Assembly: GCA_012841485.1 (NCBI GenBank)
Contig: DUUU01000340.1
Coordinates: 1-5,209 of the forward strand
DNA length: 5,209 nucleotides
DNA from: Armatimonadota bacterium
GTDB taxonomy: Bacteria > Armatimonadota > JAAZEB01
Direction of reading: 5' to 3'
Shown here: positions 1 through 5,209 of the stretch, in pieces
How the letters are laid out: every line of letters starts with the position of its first letter
How positions within the stretch are numbered: position 1 is the first letter of the stretch
Made by a program: the position numbers and the translations under genes
Notes under the pieces: model-generated
Told to the model about the DNA's origin: nothing
Seen by the model: only the letters and a program-made list of their open reading frames with translations
The model's database searches: none

Positions 1-96
1 GGCTCGCGTGGCAGCGGCCCGCGTGGCGGCGGTCCCCGCGGCGGCAGCGAGGAACGCGGCGGCGCCCGGTTCCGACCCAAGGAGCGCCGGGGCTGA
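1..96 (+). CDS. pnp: C-terminal tail of a probable polyribonucleotide nucleotidyltransferase (PNPase), 5' truncated
   Basis: Frame 1 is open from the left edge to a TGA at 94-96 and encodes 31 residues dominated by Gly, Arg, Ser and Pro. It contains repeated RGG/PRGG steps (GPRGGGPRGG, then EERGG) and ends in a basic RFRPKERRG. No folded domain is visible in this piece. Tails of this kind commonly follow the S1 domain of PNPase and other RNA-binding proteins, where a flexible basic segment can contact RNA. The PNPase name is an inference from context: the next gene is a YmxG/MlpA-type M16 peptidase, which lies close downstream of pnp in many bacteria. PNPase degrades RNA 3' to 5' by phosphorolysis, as a trimer, alone or in a degradosome. 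Another RNA-binding protein with an RGG tail, such as a helicase or an S1 protein, remains possible. That this is a real coding end is fairly secure; its identity is less so. Confidence 0.55.
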   Translation, partial: GSRGSGPRGGGPRGGSEERGGARFRPKERRG

Positions 97-104
97 TTGG
101 AGAT

Positions 105-138
105 GGTTTGGAGCCAGGCACCGCCCAGGCTCCAAACC
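105..138 (+). terminator. Strong hairpin just after the pnp stop; possible terminator or 3'-end stabiliser
   Basis: The arms GGTTTGGAGCC (105-115) and GGCTCCAAACC (128-138) are perfect 11-bp inverted repeats around a 12-nt loop. Inside the loop GGC (117-119) can pair with GCC (123-125). The hairpin begins 8 nt after the stop codon at 94-96. There is no T-run after it (the next bases are CGAACACTATAGG), so it is not a canonical intrinsic terminator. It could protect the 3' end of the upstream message, attenuate read-through into the M16 gene, or be a processing site. The structure is seen directly; its role is inferred. Confidence 0.6.
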
Positions 139-236
139 CGAACACTATAGGATGCGCGTCTTCGCGGTCTGGCAACAGGCTGCGAGGCGCGCATTGTCGT
201 GTCTGCATGGGCGCGCGCTGATTCGGCGCTCCGCCT

Positions 237-244
237 GGGGAAGG
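237..244 (+). promoter_or_regulatory. Ribosome binding site of the M16 gene, fixing a TTG start
   Basis: GGGGAAGG lies 8 nt before the TTG at 253. The codon immediately upstream in the same frame (250-252) is TGA, so no earlier start is possible. Together these support TTG 253 as the start. Confidence 0.7.
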
Positions 245-252
245 TCGTCTGA

Positions 253-1497
253 TTGGAAGAGCGAGTTCACTACGCGGTGCTACCCAACGGGATCCGCGTT
301 CTGACCGAGGAGATTCCGCACGTCCTCTCGGCTACGGTTGGGATCTGGGTGGGCGTCGGGTCGGTGCATGAATCGCCAGAGCGGGCCGGCATCTGCCACG
401 CTCTGGAGCACATGCTGTTCAAGGGGACTGCTTCGCGCTCGGCGCGCGATATCGCAGAGACGCTGGATACCGTCGGCGGGCAGTTGAACGCCTTCACCGA
501 TAAGGAAGCGACCTGCTACCACGCCCGGGTGCTTGCCGAGCACGTGCCCCTCGCCATCGACCTCCTCTGCGATATGCTCCTCAACTCGCGCTTCCTCCCG
601 GCCGATATCCGCTGCGAAAAGCGCGTCATCCTCGAGGAGATTCGGCAGATCGAAGACGAGCCCGATGAGCTGGTACATGATCTGCTCCTAAGACGGATGT
701 GGCATGGCCACCCACTAGGACGGCCCGTCATCGGCACGCGCACGAGCGTGCGAGCCTTGAGCCGTGACGCCCTGCTGGAGTTCATGGCGCGCCACTACAC
801 CGCCGACCGCCTCGTCGTCGCGGTAGCGGGAAACGTGCGCCACCAGGAGGTCCTCGATCAGGTCGCCGCTCTCCTTGGCGAGGTCAAGCACTCGGGAACG
901 CCTCTCGCGATGACCCAGCCGACAGTGCGCACCTCGACCCACGCCGTGGCGCGGGAGACGGAGCAGGCGCACCTCTGCCTGGGCGTGCCGGGCTACTCTC
1001 AGCTCGATGACGACAAGTATCCCCTCGCGGCGCTGGACGCGCTCCTTGGCGGCTCTACCAGCTCGCGGCTCTTTCAGGAGGTACGCGAGAAGCGCGGCCT
1101 CGCCTACACAATCGGCTCTTCCGTCTTCTCCTACCGGGACGGCGGCATACTCGCCGTCTATGCCGGCACCAACCCCGAATCGGCCGATCAAGTGCTCCGG
1201 TTGGTTCGGGAGGAGTTCGACCGCCTCCTCAACGAAGGAATCCAGGAGCGGGAGATGGAGCAGGTGCGCAGCCAGCTCAAGGGCGCCATGCTCCTCGCCC
1301 TAGAGAGCACCAGCAGCCGCATGGCCCGGCTGGCCAAATCGCTGCTGTACTTTGGGCGGGTGATCCCCATCGACGAAGTCGTGCATCACGTAGAGAAGAT
1401 CACTATCGAGGACGTGAACCGCGTCGCGCGCGCCATCCTTCCCAAGGAGACGACTTCGGTCGTCCTCCTGGGCCCTCAGGCGCGCTCTCGGCGCTGA
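253..1497 (+). CDS. M16 family zinc metallopeptidase (YmxG/MlpA/PqqL type, processing-peptidase-like)
   Basis: This is a complete 414-residue protein, the usual length for the short two-domain M16B peptidases. Domain 1 (about residues 5-200) opens with a typical LPNGIRVLTE strand and carries the inverted zinc motif H49-x-x-E52-H53 (HALEHMLFKGT). H49 and H53 should bind zinc, E52 should be the general base, and E129 in VILEEI, 76 residues after H53, should be the third zinc ligand. The catalytic set is therefore intact. Domain 2 (about 215-410) has the conserved GGSTSSRLFQEVREKRGLAY stretch (266-285), which helps bind substrate in this family. There is no signal peptide or membrane segment, so it is probably cytoplasmic and likely a dimer forming a closed chamber that cleaves peptides or small proteins. 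In Bacillus the homologue is next to pnpA; the natural substrate is generally not established. It is preceded by the putative pnp end and followed 130 bp later by dapB. The start is TTG with a good Shine-Dalgarno sequence and an in-frame stop directly ahead. The family call is secure; the physiological role is unknown. Confidence 0.95.
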   Translation: MEERVHYAVLPNGIRVLTEEIPHVLSATVGIWVGVGSVHESPERAGICHALEHMLFKGTASRSARDIAETLDTVGGQLNAFTDKEATCYHARVLAEHVPLAIDLLCDMLLNSRFLPADIRCEKRVILEEIRQIEDEPDELVHDLLLRRMWHGHPLGRPVIGTRTSVRALSRDALLEFMARHYTADRLVVAVAGNVRHQEVLDQVAALLGEVKHSGTPLAMTQPTVRTSTHAVARETEQAHLCLGVPGYSQLDDDKYPLAALDALLGGSTSSRLFQEVREKRGLAYTIGSSVFSYRDGGILAVYAGTNPESADQVLRLVREEFDRLLNEGIQEREMEQVRSQLKGAMLLALESTSSRMARLAKSLLYFGRVIPIDEVVHHVEKITIEDVNRVARAILPKETTSVVLLGPQARSRR

Positions 1498-1627
1498 CCA
1501 CAGTTGAACGCAGCGGAGCAGGAGGCCGGATAGAGCGAGCGATCATCGGGTAGGCAGGCTCTCGCCCGAAGCCATGCCCCTCGCAACTCCCTAGCTTGCC
1601 TGCTCCCATCAGGAGGTGCAGAAGCAG
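1498..1627 (+). other. Spacer between the M16 gene and dapB
   Basis: This 130-nt stretch has no credible ORF. Weak dyads are present: TCGGG (1546-1550) with CCCGA (1565-1569), and GCAGGC (1554-1559) with GCCTGC (1598-1603). Neither is followed by a T-run. TTGAAC at 1504-1509 resembles a -35 box but has no -10 at proper spacing. It is far too short for a lysine riboswitch and shows none of its elements. dapB could be co-transcribed with the M16 gene. Confidence 0.45.
1611..1618 (+). promoter_or_regulatory. Ribosome binding site of dapB, deciding its start
   Basis: AGGAGGTG is a near-perfect Shine-Dalgarno sequence 9 nt ahead of ATG 1628. A longer in-frame reading from GTG 1616 is possible, but that GTG is part of the Shine-Dalgarno sequence itself. 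The ATG at 1628 is therefore the better start. Confidence 0.8.
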
Positions 1628-2431
1628 ATGCAACCGATACGAGTTCTGGTCCGCGGCGCGCATGGGCGCATGGGTCGCGAGGTCGTCAAGGCGGTGCTGG
1701 CGGAGCCAGACCTGCGGCTGGTGGGCGCGATCGACCGCGTTGGCGTCGGCGATGACGCCGGGCGCGTCGCTGGCACCCGCGACGCTGGCGTCGCCATCCG
1801 GCCCCCCGAGGAGTTGGAGGCCATCCTGGACGCGACCGATCCCGAAGTCGCCGTTGACTTCACCAAGGGGCCAGAGGCCCTGGAGCTGTTCCGCGCCGCC
1901 ATTCCGCACAACACCTCGCCAGTGGTGGGCACGACGGGAATGTCGGACGAGGCACTGGCTGAAGCGCGCGGCCTGTGCGATCGGCACAGCGTAGGCGCCC
2001 TGATCGCGCCGAACTTTGCCATCGGCGCGGTGTTGATGATGAAGTTCGCCCAAGAGGCCGCCAAGTATCTCGGCGACGTGGAGATCATCGAGCTGCACCA
2101 CGAGCGGAAGATGGATGCCCCCTCCGGCACGGCAAAACGCACCGCCCAGCTGATCGCCGAGGCGCGCACCGCCGAGCGCGCAGAGCGCCCGACGGCCCTG
2201 GACGAAGCCCCCGGCGCCCGAGGCACCGAGCAGCATGGGGTTCCGATTCACTCCGTGCGCCTCCCCGGATTGGTCGCCCATCAGGAGGTCCTCTTCGGCG
2301 GCGTTGGGCAGATGCTGACCATCCGCCACGACTCCATCGACCGCACCTCCTTCATGCCGGGCGTCGTCCTCGCTGTGCGCCGCATCCGGGGGCACAAGGG
2401 GCTTGTGGTCGGCCTGGAGAACCTCCTTTGA
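1628..2431 (+). CDS. dapB: 4-hydroxy-tetrahydrodipicolinate reductase
   Basis: This 267-residue cytoplasmic enzyme reduces the DapA product (dihydrodipicolinate, via 4-hydroxy-tetrahydrodipicolinate) to tetrahydrodipicolinate with NAD(P)H. The step leads to meso-diaminopimelate for peptidoglycan and to lysine. The N-terminal Rossmann domain starts with the dinucleotide-binding loop G10-A-H-G13-R-M-G16. D36-R37 after the second strand is where the acidic/basic pair that lets this family use NADH or NADPH normally sits. GTTG (101-104) and APNF (127-130) line the cofactor and substrate sites. The signature ELHHERKMDAPSGTA (155-169) carries the expected catalytic His157 (with His158) and Lys161, matching His159 and Lys163 of the E. 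coli enzyme. The C-terminal SVRLPGLVAHQEV and RHDS...SFMPGV stretches belong to the tetramer-forming domain. Length and all key residues are normal. The start at ATG 1628 is preferred over GTG 1616, which overlaps the Shine-Dalgarno sequence and would add four residues. No dapA, asd or lysC is visible in the window. Confidence 0.97.
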   Translation: MQPIRVLVRGAHGRMGREVVKAVLAEPDLRLVGAIDRVGVGDDAGRVAGTRDAGVAIRPPEELEAILDATDPEVAVDFTKGPEALELFRAAIPHNTSPVVGTTGMSDEALAEARGLCDRHSVGALIAPNFAIGAVLMMKFAQEAAKYLGDVEIIELHHERKMDAPSGTAKRTAQLIAEARTAERAERPTALDEAPGARGTEQHGVPIHSVRLPGLVAHQEVLFGGVGQMLTIRHDSIDRTSFMPGVVLAVRRIRGHKGLVVGLENLL

Positions 2432-2524
2432 GGAGCCGGAAGCGCGCCGCCGGCGAGACGTGACGCGAGCGCCTCACCACGCATCTTCTCAGCGGATCGT
2501 GAGGAGGCCTGCCAAGCGCCCATC

Positions 2525-2555
2525 CTGACGCCGGCGCGCGCGAATCTCCTATCAT
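2525..2555 (+). promoter_or_regulatory. Candidate sigma-70-type promoter for the lyase gene
   Basis: TATCAT (2550-2555) matches the TATAAT box at five of six positions, and CTGACG (2525-2530) matches TTGACA at four of six. The 19-nt gap is longer than the ideal 17. Transcription would start near 2562 and give a leader of about 84 nt. This is one of the few AT-leaning patches in a GC-rich spacer. Chance occurrence is quite possible. Confidence 0.35.
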
Positions 2556-2603
2556 CCCGGTCGGCAGCCTGAGACTGGGGCGAGAGCCGAGAAGGCAGCC
2601 GAC

Positions 2604-2620
2604 GAGGCGCGCCGCGCCTC
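2604..2620 (+). repeat. Perfect GC-rich palindrome in the leader of the lyase gene
   Basis: GAGGCGCG-C-CGCGCCTC is an exact 17-nt dyad (8-nt arms, 1-nt centre). As RNA it would fold as a 6-bp stem with a 5-nt loop. It ends 25 nt before the ATG at 2646 and 10 nt before the Shine-Dalgarno sequence. Directly upstream, GTCGGC (2560-2565) and GCCGAC (2598-2603) form a second, long-range dyad. It could be an operator for a dimeric repressor or a leader hairpin. In such GC-rich DNA it may also be accidental. Confidence 0.4.
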
Positions 2621-2630
2621 TCCCGTGTCT

Positions 2631-2637
2631 GGAAAGG
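2631..2637 (+). promoter_or_regulatory. Ribosome binding site of the lyase gene
   Basis: GGAAAGG lies 8 nt before ATG 2646. It favours this ATG over the in-frame ATGs at 2682 and 2691, which would cut away most of the signal peptide. Confidence 0.6.
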
Positions 2638-2645
2638 CGTTCTCG

Positions 2646-5209
2646 ATGCGTTCCCTACTCCTGATCGCTGTGCTGGCTGGAATGGCGTCGATGGCTGGAC
2701 CATCCGCCGCCGCGCCCGATCCCGATCTGCTCGTCCTCGATGACTTTGAAGGGGAGATGCGTTGGGAGGGCGTGACCCCCTCGCTGAAGGTAGTACACGG
2801 CGGCAAGCGTGCCGGCCGGTGGCACGATCTGAAGACCACTCCCCGAATCGCGATGAAGAGCGTGCCCAAGGATTGGTCACGCTATGATCGGATCTGCTTC
2901 TGGCTTCACTCGCGCAAGGCGAACAAGCAAACCTTGACCCTCCTGCTCCAGTCCGACAACCCGAAGGATGAGGAGGGGTGGGATTACTACTACCACCACT
3001 TTGAGGTGGACTGGGAGGGCTGGCGCTTTTTCTCGCTCCGCTTCGGCCACGAGATCCAGGTGTCGCGCTCGCCACGCGGGTGGGACCAGATCGACGGCAT
3101 GAGCCTCAGCGCTAGTGGCTGGGGCCACTCTCCCCTCCCCGATACGGAGTTGACCCTGGATGATGTGGTCCTGGTGCGCGACCCCGTCGCCGTTGCCACT
3201 CTGCCCACCGAGGTGCGCGAAGCCGATGGGAGCCTGATCGCCGAGACCATCGTGCAAGTGACGAACCGCTCGTCGGTTGCTCGCGCCTTCTCCCTGGAGT
3301 ACGACCGCGGCGGCTTGCGCGACTTCAGGCTGGATGCCCCGAGCAAGACTCCCCGGATCGAGCCTGACGGCCGGGCCCAGATGGCGGTCCGTTTGATCTT
3401 GCCCCCCGCACGCCGCGCAGAGGCGCAGCCCCTCGCGAGAGAGAGCATCGTGATGAAGGTTCTCACGCCGGGCGTTTCCGAGGGCGTGACTACGCCGCCG
3501 CCCGTGACGGTGGAGGTCGCGGCCAACGTCCCCCTGCCCCACCGGGCGCACCCCCGCCTGTTCGCCACTGCCGCCGATCTGGCGGCGGCCAAGGCGCGCG
3601 CGGAGCGCCTCCCGTGGGCCAAAGCGGTCTATGACCGGATCCTTGCCGCTGCTGGCGAAGCCCTGGAAGCCCCCCTCGACGTGCCCGACAAGGGCGGGCA
3701 GTGGCCCCACCACTACGCCTGCCCGAAGCATGGGCGAAGCCTGCAGAACATCTCCCCTACCGAGCACCGTTGTCCGGTGGATGGCGAGGTCTTCTCCGGC
3801 TGGCCCTACGACGATGTGATCATCACCCGCCGGCATGGGCGAAACGCCAGCGCCGTGGTGAACCTGGGCCTTGCCTTCCAGTGGACGGGCGACCGGCGCT
3901 ATGCCGACAAGGCCGCCGCCATCTTCCGCGAGTACGCAGTGAAGTATCCAACCTACGCGATCCACAACTCGCGAGGGCGCGAAAGCCGCAGCGGTGCGCG
4001 CATGTACGCCCAGACGCTTGATGAGGCGGTGAGCTTCATCTCGTTTGCGTGGGGGTACGACCTCATGGCAGAAAGCGGTGCGCTCTCTCAGGAGGACCAG
4101 AAAGGGGTCGAGGAGCGCTTCTTCCGCGAAGCGGCGCGGATCATCCAGCGCAACGACGCCAAGATCAGCAACTGGCAGTCATGGCACAACGCCGGCGTAG
4201 GCGCCATCGGGTTCGCGCTAAACGACGCCGCCCTCGCCGGTTGGGCGCTGCATGGCCCCAGCGGACTCATGATGCAGCTTTCCGAGAGCGTGCTCGCCGA
4301 TGGCTGGTGGTATGAGGGCGCGCCCGCTTACCACTTCTACGCGCTCGCGGCGCTCGTGGACCTGGCGGAAGCGGCACGTTTGGCCGGGATCGACGTCTGG
4401 CGCGACTCGCGGATGAAGCGGCTGTTTGACGCTCCCCTGCTCTATACCTACCCCGATCTGCGCATCCCCGCCGTCAACGATAGCGACGTCTTCTCGCTCA
4501 CAGGCCAGGCCGCTCTCTATGAGATCGCCTATGCGCGCCTCCGGGATGACTGCTACCTGCCCGTGCTCGCCGGAGAGCGGAAGTCGCGCGAAGCCCTCCT
4601 TTGGGGCGTAGAGGCACTTCCCGCGGGCACAACCCCGGCCGCGCTTCCCAGCCACCACTTCTCTGCGGCCGGCACCGTCGTGCTTCGTGCCGGCGAGGCG
4701 GCGGATGCCACCTATGTCCACCTAGATTACGGCCCCCACGGAGGCGGGCACGGCCACCCGGATAAGCTGAACCTCATCCTCTTTTCCCTCGGCAAGGAAG
4801 TCTCCCCCGATCCGGGTCGCCTCGCCTACAGCGTTCCCGCACACCAGAGTTGGTACCGCCAAACCGTGGCACACAACACAGTGGTGGTGGATGGATCCAG
4901 CCAGATGGCGACAGAGGGATCGCTCGCCTTCTTTGCCCCGGGTGGTGCCCTGCAGGTTGCCACCGGGCTCTCGACGGGCGCCTACCCCGAAGTCACACTG
5001 AAGCGCACGCTGGCGCTGGTCGCCGTACCCGGGCGCGCGGCTCCCCCCTATCTGGTGGACTTCTACACCGCGACCGCGAAGGCGGAGCGCACCTTCGATT
5101 GGGTCTACCATAACCGTGGCGAACTGCGCGGTGGAGAGGCCGCTCCCACGAAGCCGTTGGCCGAGGGGCATGGCTATCAGCACCTGGAGAGGCTCCGGCG
5201 TGCGGCCGA
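2646..5209 (+). CDS. Secreted heparinase II/III-family polysaccharide lyase (oligo-alginate/heparin lyase-like), 3' truncated
   Basis: The frame is open for 854 codons and leaves the window without a stop. Residues 1-23 form a Sec signal peptide (MRSLLLIAVLAG core, likely cut after A21-A-A23), so the protein should be periplasmic or secreted. About 28-180 look like a jelly-roll carbohydrate-binding module: it begins LDDFEG, has many aromatic residues, and ends in a TLDDVVLVR strand. About 180-295 look like a second beta-sandwich linker. From HPRLF (302-306) to about 600 is the alpha-toroid typical of the superfamily, with NWQSWHNAG (509-517) and WYEGAPAYHFYAL (555-567). By analogy with PL12, PL15 and PL17 enzymes, His514/Asn515 and Tyr562 are the likely catalytic and charge-neutralising residues. 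About 675 onward is the heparinase II/III-like C-terminal sandwich, with H698, H702-G-H704-x-D706 and the DPG...Y turn (722-728), then AHNTVVVDG (742-750). Such enzymes cleave uronic-acid-containing polysaccharides by beta-elimination. The substrate (alginate, heparin/heparan-like or another glycuronan) cannot be read from the sequence. A Cys/His cluster (C359, H362, H374, C376) may bind a metal. No transporter, sulfatase or regulator partner is visible. Confidence 0.88.
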   Translation, partial: MRSLLLIAVLAGMASMAGPSAAAPDPDLLVLDDFEGEMRWEGVTPSLKVVHGGKRAGRWHDLKTTPRIAMKSVPKDWSRYDRICFWLHSRKANKQTLTLLLQSDNPKDEEGWDYYYHHFEVDWEGWRFFSLRFGHEIQVSRSPRGWDQIDGMSLSASGWGHSPLPDTELTLDDVVLVRDPVAVATLPTEVREADGSLIAETIVQVTNRSSVARAFSLEYDRGGLRDFRLDAPSKTPRIEPDGRAQMAVRLILPPARRAEAQPLARESIVMKVLTPGVSEGVTTPPPVTVEVAANVPLPHRAHPRLFATAADLAAAKARAERLPWAKAVYDRILAAAGEALEAPLDVPDKGGQWPHHYACPKHGRSLQNISPTEHRCPVDGEVFSGWPYDDVIITRRHGRNASAVVNLGLAFQWTGDRRYADKAAAIFREYAVKYPTYAIHNSRGRESRSGARMYAQTLDEAVSFISFAWGYDLMAESGALSQEDQKGVEERFFREAARIIQRNDAKISNWQSWHNAGVGAIGFALNDAALAGWALHGPSGLMMQLSESVLADGWWYEGAPAYHFYALAALVDLAEAARLAGIDVWRDSRMKRLFDAPLLYTYPDLRIPAVNDSDVFSLTGQAALYEIAYARLRDDCYLPVLAGERKSREALLWGVEALPAGTTPAALPSHHFSAAGTVVLRAGEAADATYVHLDYGPHGGGHGHPDKLNLILFSLGKEVSPDPGRLAYSVPAHQSWYRQTVAHNTVVVDGSSQMATEGSLAFFAPGGALQVATGLSTGAYPEVTLKRTLALVAVPGRAAPPYLVDFYTATAKAERTFDWVYHNRGELRGGEAAPTKPLAEGHGYQHLERLRRAA

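Larger units (their letters stand above)
97..252 (+). other. Non-coding spacer between pnp and the M16 peptidase gene
   Basis: This 156-nt stretch holds the hairpin at 105-138 and, at its end, the ribosome binding site of the M16 gene. I see no convincing sigma-70 promoter: TATAGG at 146-151 is a partial -10 match, but any -35 would have to lie inside the hairpin. One reading frame stays open across the spacer in register with an overlapping frame, but it has no Shine-Dalgarno sequence and no recognisable product. The M16 gene may be transcribed by read-through from pnp or from an unrecognised promoter here. Confidence 0.5.
2432..2645 (+). other. Spacer and leader between dapB and the lyase gene
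   Basis: This 214-nt stretch has no supported gene. Just after dapB are two short dyads: GCCGG/CCGGC (2435-2439/2450-2454), and an imperfect compact hairpin GTGA/TCAC (2460-2463/2474-2477). Neither has a T-run, so a dapB terminator is possible but not demonstrated. Further on come a promoter-like pair (2525-2555), a pair of dyads (2560-2620) and the ribosome binding site of the next gene. The spacing suggests the lyase is transcribed separately from dapB. Confidence 0.5.

Noticed and set aside
97..150. A 17-codon mini-frame from TTG 97 to TAG 150 with AAGGAG 12 nt upstream, as a leader peptide
   Set aside because: The spacing is too long, the start is weak, it spans the hairpin, and the peptide has no regulatory codon run.
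8..304. A 98-codon plus-strand frame across the pnp-M16 spacer
   Set aside because: It overlaps the pnp end and the M16 start in another frame. The product is Ala/Arg-rich low complexity, with no good ribosome binding site.
1498..1627. A lysine riboswitch or T-box ahead of dapB
   Set aside because: The spacer is only 130 nt and shows no conserved riboswitch or T-box elements and no terminator/antiterminator pair.
1616..1627. GTG 1616 as the dapB start
   Set aside because: The GTG is part of the AGGAGGTG Shine-Dalgarno sequence. ATG 1628 has proper spacing and gives the usual family N terminus.
1403..2395. A 330-codon open frame on the minus strand opposite the M16 end and dapB
   Set aside because: It lies almost wholly antisense to dapB, whose identity is certain. 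Long antisense frames are expected in GC-rich coding DNA, and the translation shows no recognisable domain.
2281..3075. A 264-codon minus-strand frame bridging dapB, the spacer and the lyase start
   Set aside because: The translation is rich in Arg, Ser and Pro with no motifs, typical of a shadow frame in GC-rich DNA, and it overlaps two real genes.
2877..3965. A 362-codon open frame on the minus strand opposite the lyase gene
   Set aside because: It is fully antisense to a continuous lyase frame with clear family motifs. Its translation is Gly/Ala/Val-rich with no domain I recognise.
1..5209. A new multi-gene system, mobile element or CRISPR array
   Set aside because: I found no transposase, integrase, terminal repeats, spaced direct repeats or defence genes. 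The genes are three housekeeping functions and one lyase.

Overview
The window reads as ordinary chromosomal DNA from a GC-rich bacterium (about two-thirds G+C by eye, with strong G/C preference at third codon positions). All four genes lie on the + strand. In order they are: the last 31 codons of a gene that is probably pnp (polynucleotide phosphorylase) with a Gly/Arg-rich tail; a complete M16-family zinc peptidase of the YmxG/MlpA/PqqL type; a complete dapB (4-hydroxy-tetrahydrodipicolinate reductase); and a large, secreted heparinase II/III-type polysaccharide lyase that runs off the right edge.

The pnp - M16 peptidase - lysine/diaminopimelate gene order is seen in many bacteria, including Bacillus (rpsO-pnpA-...-mlpA-...-asd-dapG-dapA). 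That context is the main reason for naming the first fragment. The phylum cannot be fixed from the sequence. High GC, this neighbourhood and a multidomain heparinase II/III protein with a signal peptide would suit Armatimonadota or a similar polysaccharide-degrading lineage, but this is a guess.

Layout: positions 1-96 are the pnp tail. Positions 97-252 are non-coding and hold a perfect 11-bp hairpin just after the pnp stop. The M16 gene occupies 253-1497, starting with TTG. Positions 1498-1627 are a spacer with a strong Shine-Dalgarno sequence at its end. dapB occupies 1628-2431. Positions 2432-2645 are a spacer with a plausible promoter and GC-rich dyads. The lyase occupies 2646 to beyond 5209.

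The first three genes are housekeeping: RNA turnover, protein processing, and lysine/peptidoglycan precursor synthesis. The lyase has its own leader with promoter-like elements and looks like a separate unit that degrades uronic-acid polysaccharides outside the cytoplasm. I see no mobile element, CRISPR array, tRNA or rRNA, and nothing that amounts to a new multi-gene system. The items most worth a second look are the domain layout of the lyase, its Cys/His cluster, the RGG-like tail and the hairpin after pnp.
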